A stretch of 7,261 nucleotides of DNA, from positions 1-7,261 of the forward strand of contig CAIVDH010000360.1 of assembly GCA_903904635.1 (NCBI GenBank). Reading direction: 5' to 3'. Origin of the DNA: an uncultured Burkholderiales bacterium. Its GTDB lineage: Bacteria; Pseudomonadota; Gammaproteobacteria; Burkholderiales; Burkholderiaceae_D. The position numbers were made by a program, and so were the translations under genes. The notes beneath the pieces were generated by a model. It did not search any database. It was not told the DNA's origin and saw only the letters and a list, made by a program, of their open reading frames with translations. Below are positions 6,107 through 7,261 of this stretch, piece after piece (within the stretch, counting starts at the first letter, position 1; each line of letters starts with the position of its first letter).

Positions 6107-6801
6107 CGCAGTCCGCACTCGTGCTGTTCTCAGGTGGACAGGATTCCACGACTTGTCTGGCATGGGCTTTGTCACACTATCAGCACGTCGAAACCATAGG
6201 CTTTGATTACGGGCAGCGGCACGCCGTAGAGTTATCGTTGCGGCCGAAATTATTCGCCAGCCTGCGCACTTTATATCCGCAATGGGCAGCAAAGCTGGGC
6301 GAAGATCACATGATCGATTTGTCGTTGCTAGGTACGATTTCGGATACCGCACTGACACGCGATACCGCTATCAGCATGCAAAAAAATGGACTGCCCAATA
6401 CCTTCGTCCCCGGCCGCAATTTACTTTTCATCACGACTGCTGCTGCGCTGGCATATCGACGTGGCATCACTGTGATCGTGGGTGGCATGTGTGAAACCGA
6501 TTTTTCCGGCTACCCTGATTGTCGCAACGAGTCCTTGCGTGCGCTTGAAACGGCCATCAATCTGGGTATGGCTACGAACATGGAGATAGCGACGCCACTG
6601 ATGTGGCTGGATAAAGCTCAAAGCTGGAAGCTGGCGGAAGATTTGGGCGGCAATGCACTAGTTGAATTAATACGCACCGATACGCATACCTGCTATCTGG
6701 GTGAACGCGGCACCTTGCATGAATGGGGCCATGGCTGCGGCACATGCCCGGCGTGCGCGTTGCGCGCACGCGGGTATCTTGAGTATGTCAAAAACAAATA
6801 A
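6103..6801 (+). CDS. queC: 7-cyano-7-deazaguanine synthase QueC
   Basis: A 232-residue cytosolic enzyme that converts 7-carboxy-7-deazaguanine to 7-cyano-7-deazaguanine (preQ0), using ATP and ammonia, in the pathway to queuosine in tRNA. The PP-loop SGGQDS is at 10-15, GFDYGQRH at 33-40, VPGRN at 102-106, and [11 protein letters not shown] at 131-141. The zinc site is Cys197 plus the CGTCPAC cluster (Cys212, 215, 218). Fourteen residues separate Cys197 from Cys212, longer than in E. coli QueC; this CYLGxR...WGHGCGxCPAC form is common in proteobacteria. All key residues are intact. I chose the ATG at 6103, which overlaps the upstream stop and puts the PP-loop ten residues in, as usual; an earlier in-frame ATG at 6025 lies inside the DUF3108 gene. 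Other queuosine genes (queD, queE) are not in the window. A terminator follows. Confidence 0.96.
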   Translation: MTQSALVLFSGGQDSTTCLAWALSHYQHVETIGFDYGQRHAVELSLRPKLFASLRTLYPQWAAKLGEDHMIDLSLLGTISDTALTRDTAISMQKNGLPNTFVPGRNLLFITTAAALAYRRGITVIVGGMCETDFSGYPDCRNESLRALETAINLGMATNMEIATPLMWLDKAQSWKLAEDLGGNALVELIRTDTHTCYLGERGTLHEWGHGCGTCPACALRARGYLEYVKNK

Positions 6802-6838
6802 ATAAACAAATTAACGAACAAACTAAGCGCAACTTAAT

Positions 6839-6868
6839 TAGAGCCTTTAAAAGGGCTCTAAATTTTTG
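6839..6868 (+). terminator. Intrinsic terminator after queC, possibly bidirectional
   Basis: TAGAGCC (6839-6845) pairs perfectly with GGCTCTA (6854-6860); the 8-base centre TTTAAAAG can add T-A pairs. AATTTTTG follows, giving a U-rich tail for + strand transcripts, 38 bases after the queC stop. On the - strand the stem is followed by TTAAGTT, a weaker tail, and could also stop the converging oxidoreductase transcript. Confidence 0.85.
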
Positions 6869-6880
6869 TAGCTCAACCGA

Positions 6881-7261
6881 TTACGCTGCATGCCTTCCAT
6901 CTGGCTTCATCGCCTGCGACGATATTTTCAATGCAGCCAGCAGCGCTGCCTCTTTCTTTTTGGCTGCTTGTAAATGCCTTTCTTTCACATGGCCATAGCC
7001 GCGTATATCTTCAGGAATACTGGCAACCGCAATGATTTGTGCAAGATTATCTGCATGCAGATGCGGCAATAATTCAGCCATCGTTTTGCGATACGTAGCA
7101 ATCAAGGCGCGCTCGCTCTTGCGCTCTTCTGTATGGCCAAATGGATCTAGCAGGCTGCCGCGCAAAAATCTCAGGCCAGCCAATAACGGAAACACCTTAC
7201 CTACCCAGCTGCCGAATTCACGCTAGACCAAATGACCATGCGTATCAAGCTTGGATAGTAG
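6881..7261 (-). CDS. Indolepyruvate ferredoxin oxidoreductase, C-terminal end, interrupted by TAG
   Basis: Read on the - strand, the frame from the window edge to the TAA at 6881-6883 gives LLSKLDTHGHLV, a TAG at 7223-7225, then REFGSWVGKVFPLLAGLRFL and about 100 further residues. The blocks LRGSLLDPFGHTEERKSERA, LIATYR and IPEDIRGYGHVKERHL match the C-terminus of single-chain proteobacterial indolepyruvate ferredoxin oxidoreductase, a TPP- and iron-sulfur-dependent enzyme of about 1,150-1,190 residues that turns aryl pyruvates into aryl-acetyl-CoA in aromatic amino-acid breakdown. Family-like sequence continues on both sides of the TAG, where members usually have a Lys (V-K-REFGPW), so this is one gene with a nonsense codon or a sequencing error. 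The frame after the stop first offers a GTG at 7195, but a separate 104-residue protein starting there is unlikely. The gene converges on queC. Confidence 0.8.

Noticed and set aside
7032..7226. 64-codon + strand ORF opposite the oxidoreductase
   Set aside because: It is antisense to clear oxidoreductase family sequence and is rich in Arg, Ser and Leu without any motif.
7226..7261. Cloning-vector sequence at the window end (ATGACCATG followed closely by a HindIII site, as in lacZ-alpha vectors)
   Set aside because: The match to vector is partial, and the - strand translates as the expected continuation of the oxidoreductase (KLDTHGHLV), so it is most simply native sequence.

Overview
The window reads as ordinary chromosome of a betaproteobacterium, most likely Burkholderiales and possibly near Oxalobacteraceae. 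This is inferred from the gene families (PhaM, the DUF3108 pair, the CYLG...WGHGCG form of QueC, single-chain indolepyruvate oxidoreductase) and from moderate GC by eye. No rRNA, tRNA, CRISPR, insertion sequence or phage gene was seen. Coding density is very high and no gene-free stretch reaches 300 bases.

Region 1 (1-3176, + strand) is the downstream part of one tightly packed operon: the tail of a chalcone isomerase-like protein, an MFS transporter (GTGA overlap with the preceding stop), a DUF3833 lipoprotein, a short-chain dehydrogenase and an NTF2/SnoaL-like protein (ATGA overlap with the dehydrogenase). Between the DUF3833 and dehydrogenase genes lies an 18-codon ORF that overlaps both. 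This set of families is known from stress loci controlled by an ECF sigma factor and a ChrR-type anti-sigma factor, usually with a cyclopropane-fatty-acid-synthase-like enzyme, an FAD amine-oxidase-like protein, DUF1365 and photolyase. Those partners, if present, lie before position 1. A role in membrane-lipid modification or oxidative stress is inference.

Region 2 (3177-4129) holds phaM on the - strand, a polyhydroxybutyrate granule regulator with a lysine/alanine-rich tail, facing region 1 across a short gap containing a 13-bp tandem duplication. The 202-bp divergent spacer upstream of phaM carries a cluster of inverted repeats.

Region 3 (4130-6868, + strand) holds two adjacent DUF3108 paralogues with different N-termini (a TonB-like membrane anchor plus Pro/Ala-rich linker versus a signal peptide), then queC for queuosine/preQ0 synthesis, starting in an ATGA overlap with the second paralogue. 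A good intrinsic terminator follows queC.

Region 4 (6881-7261, - strand) is the C-terminal end of an indolepyruvate ferredoxin oxidoreductase converging on queC. Its frame carries a TAG codon 37-39 bases from the window end, with family-like sequence on both sides: a real nonsense mutation or a sequence error.

No new defence or mobile system was found. The more unusual points are the interrupted oxidoreductase, the bridging micro-ORF with its A7 run, the inverted-repeat cluster, and the divergent domain architectures of the DUF3108 pair.
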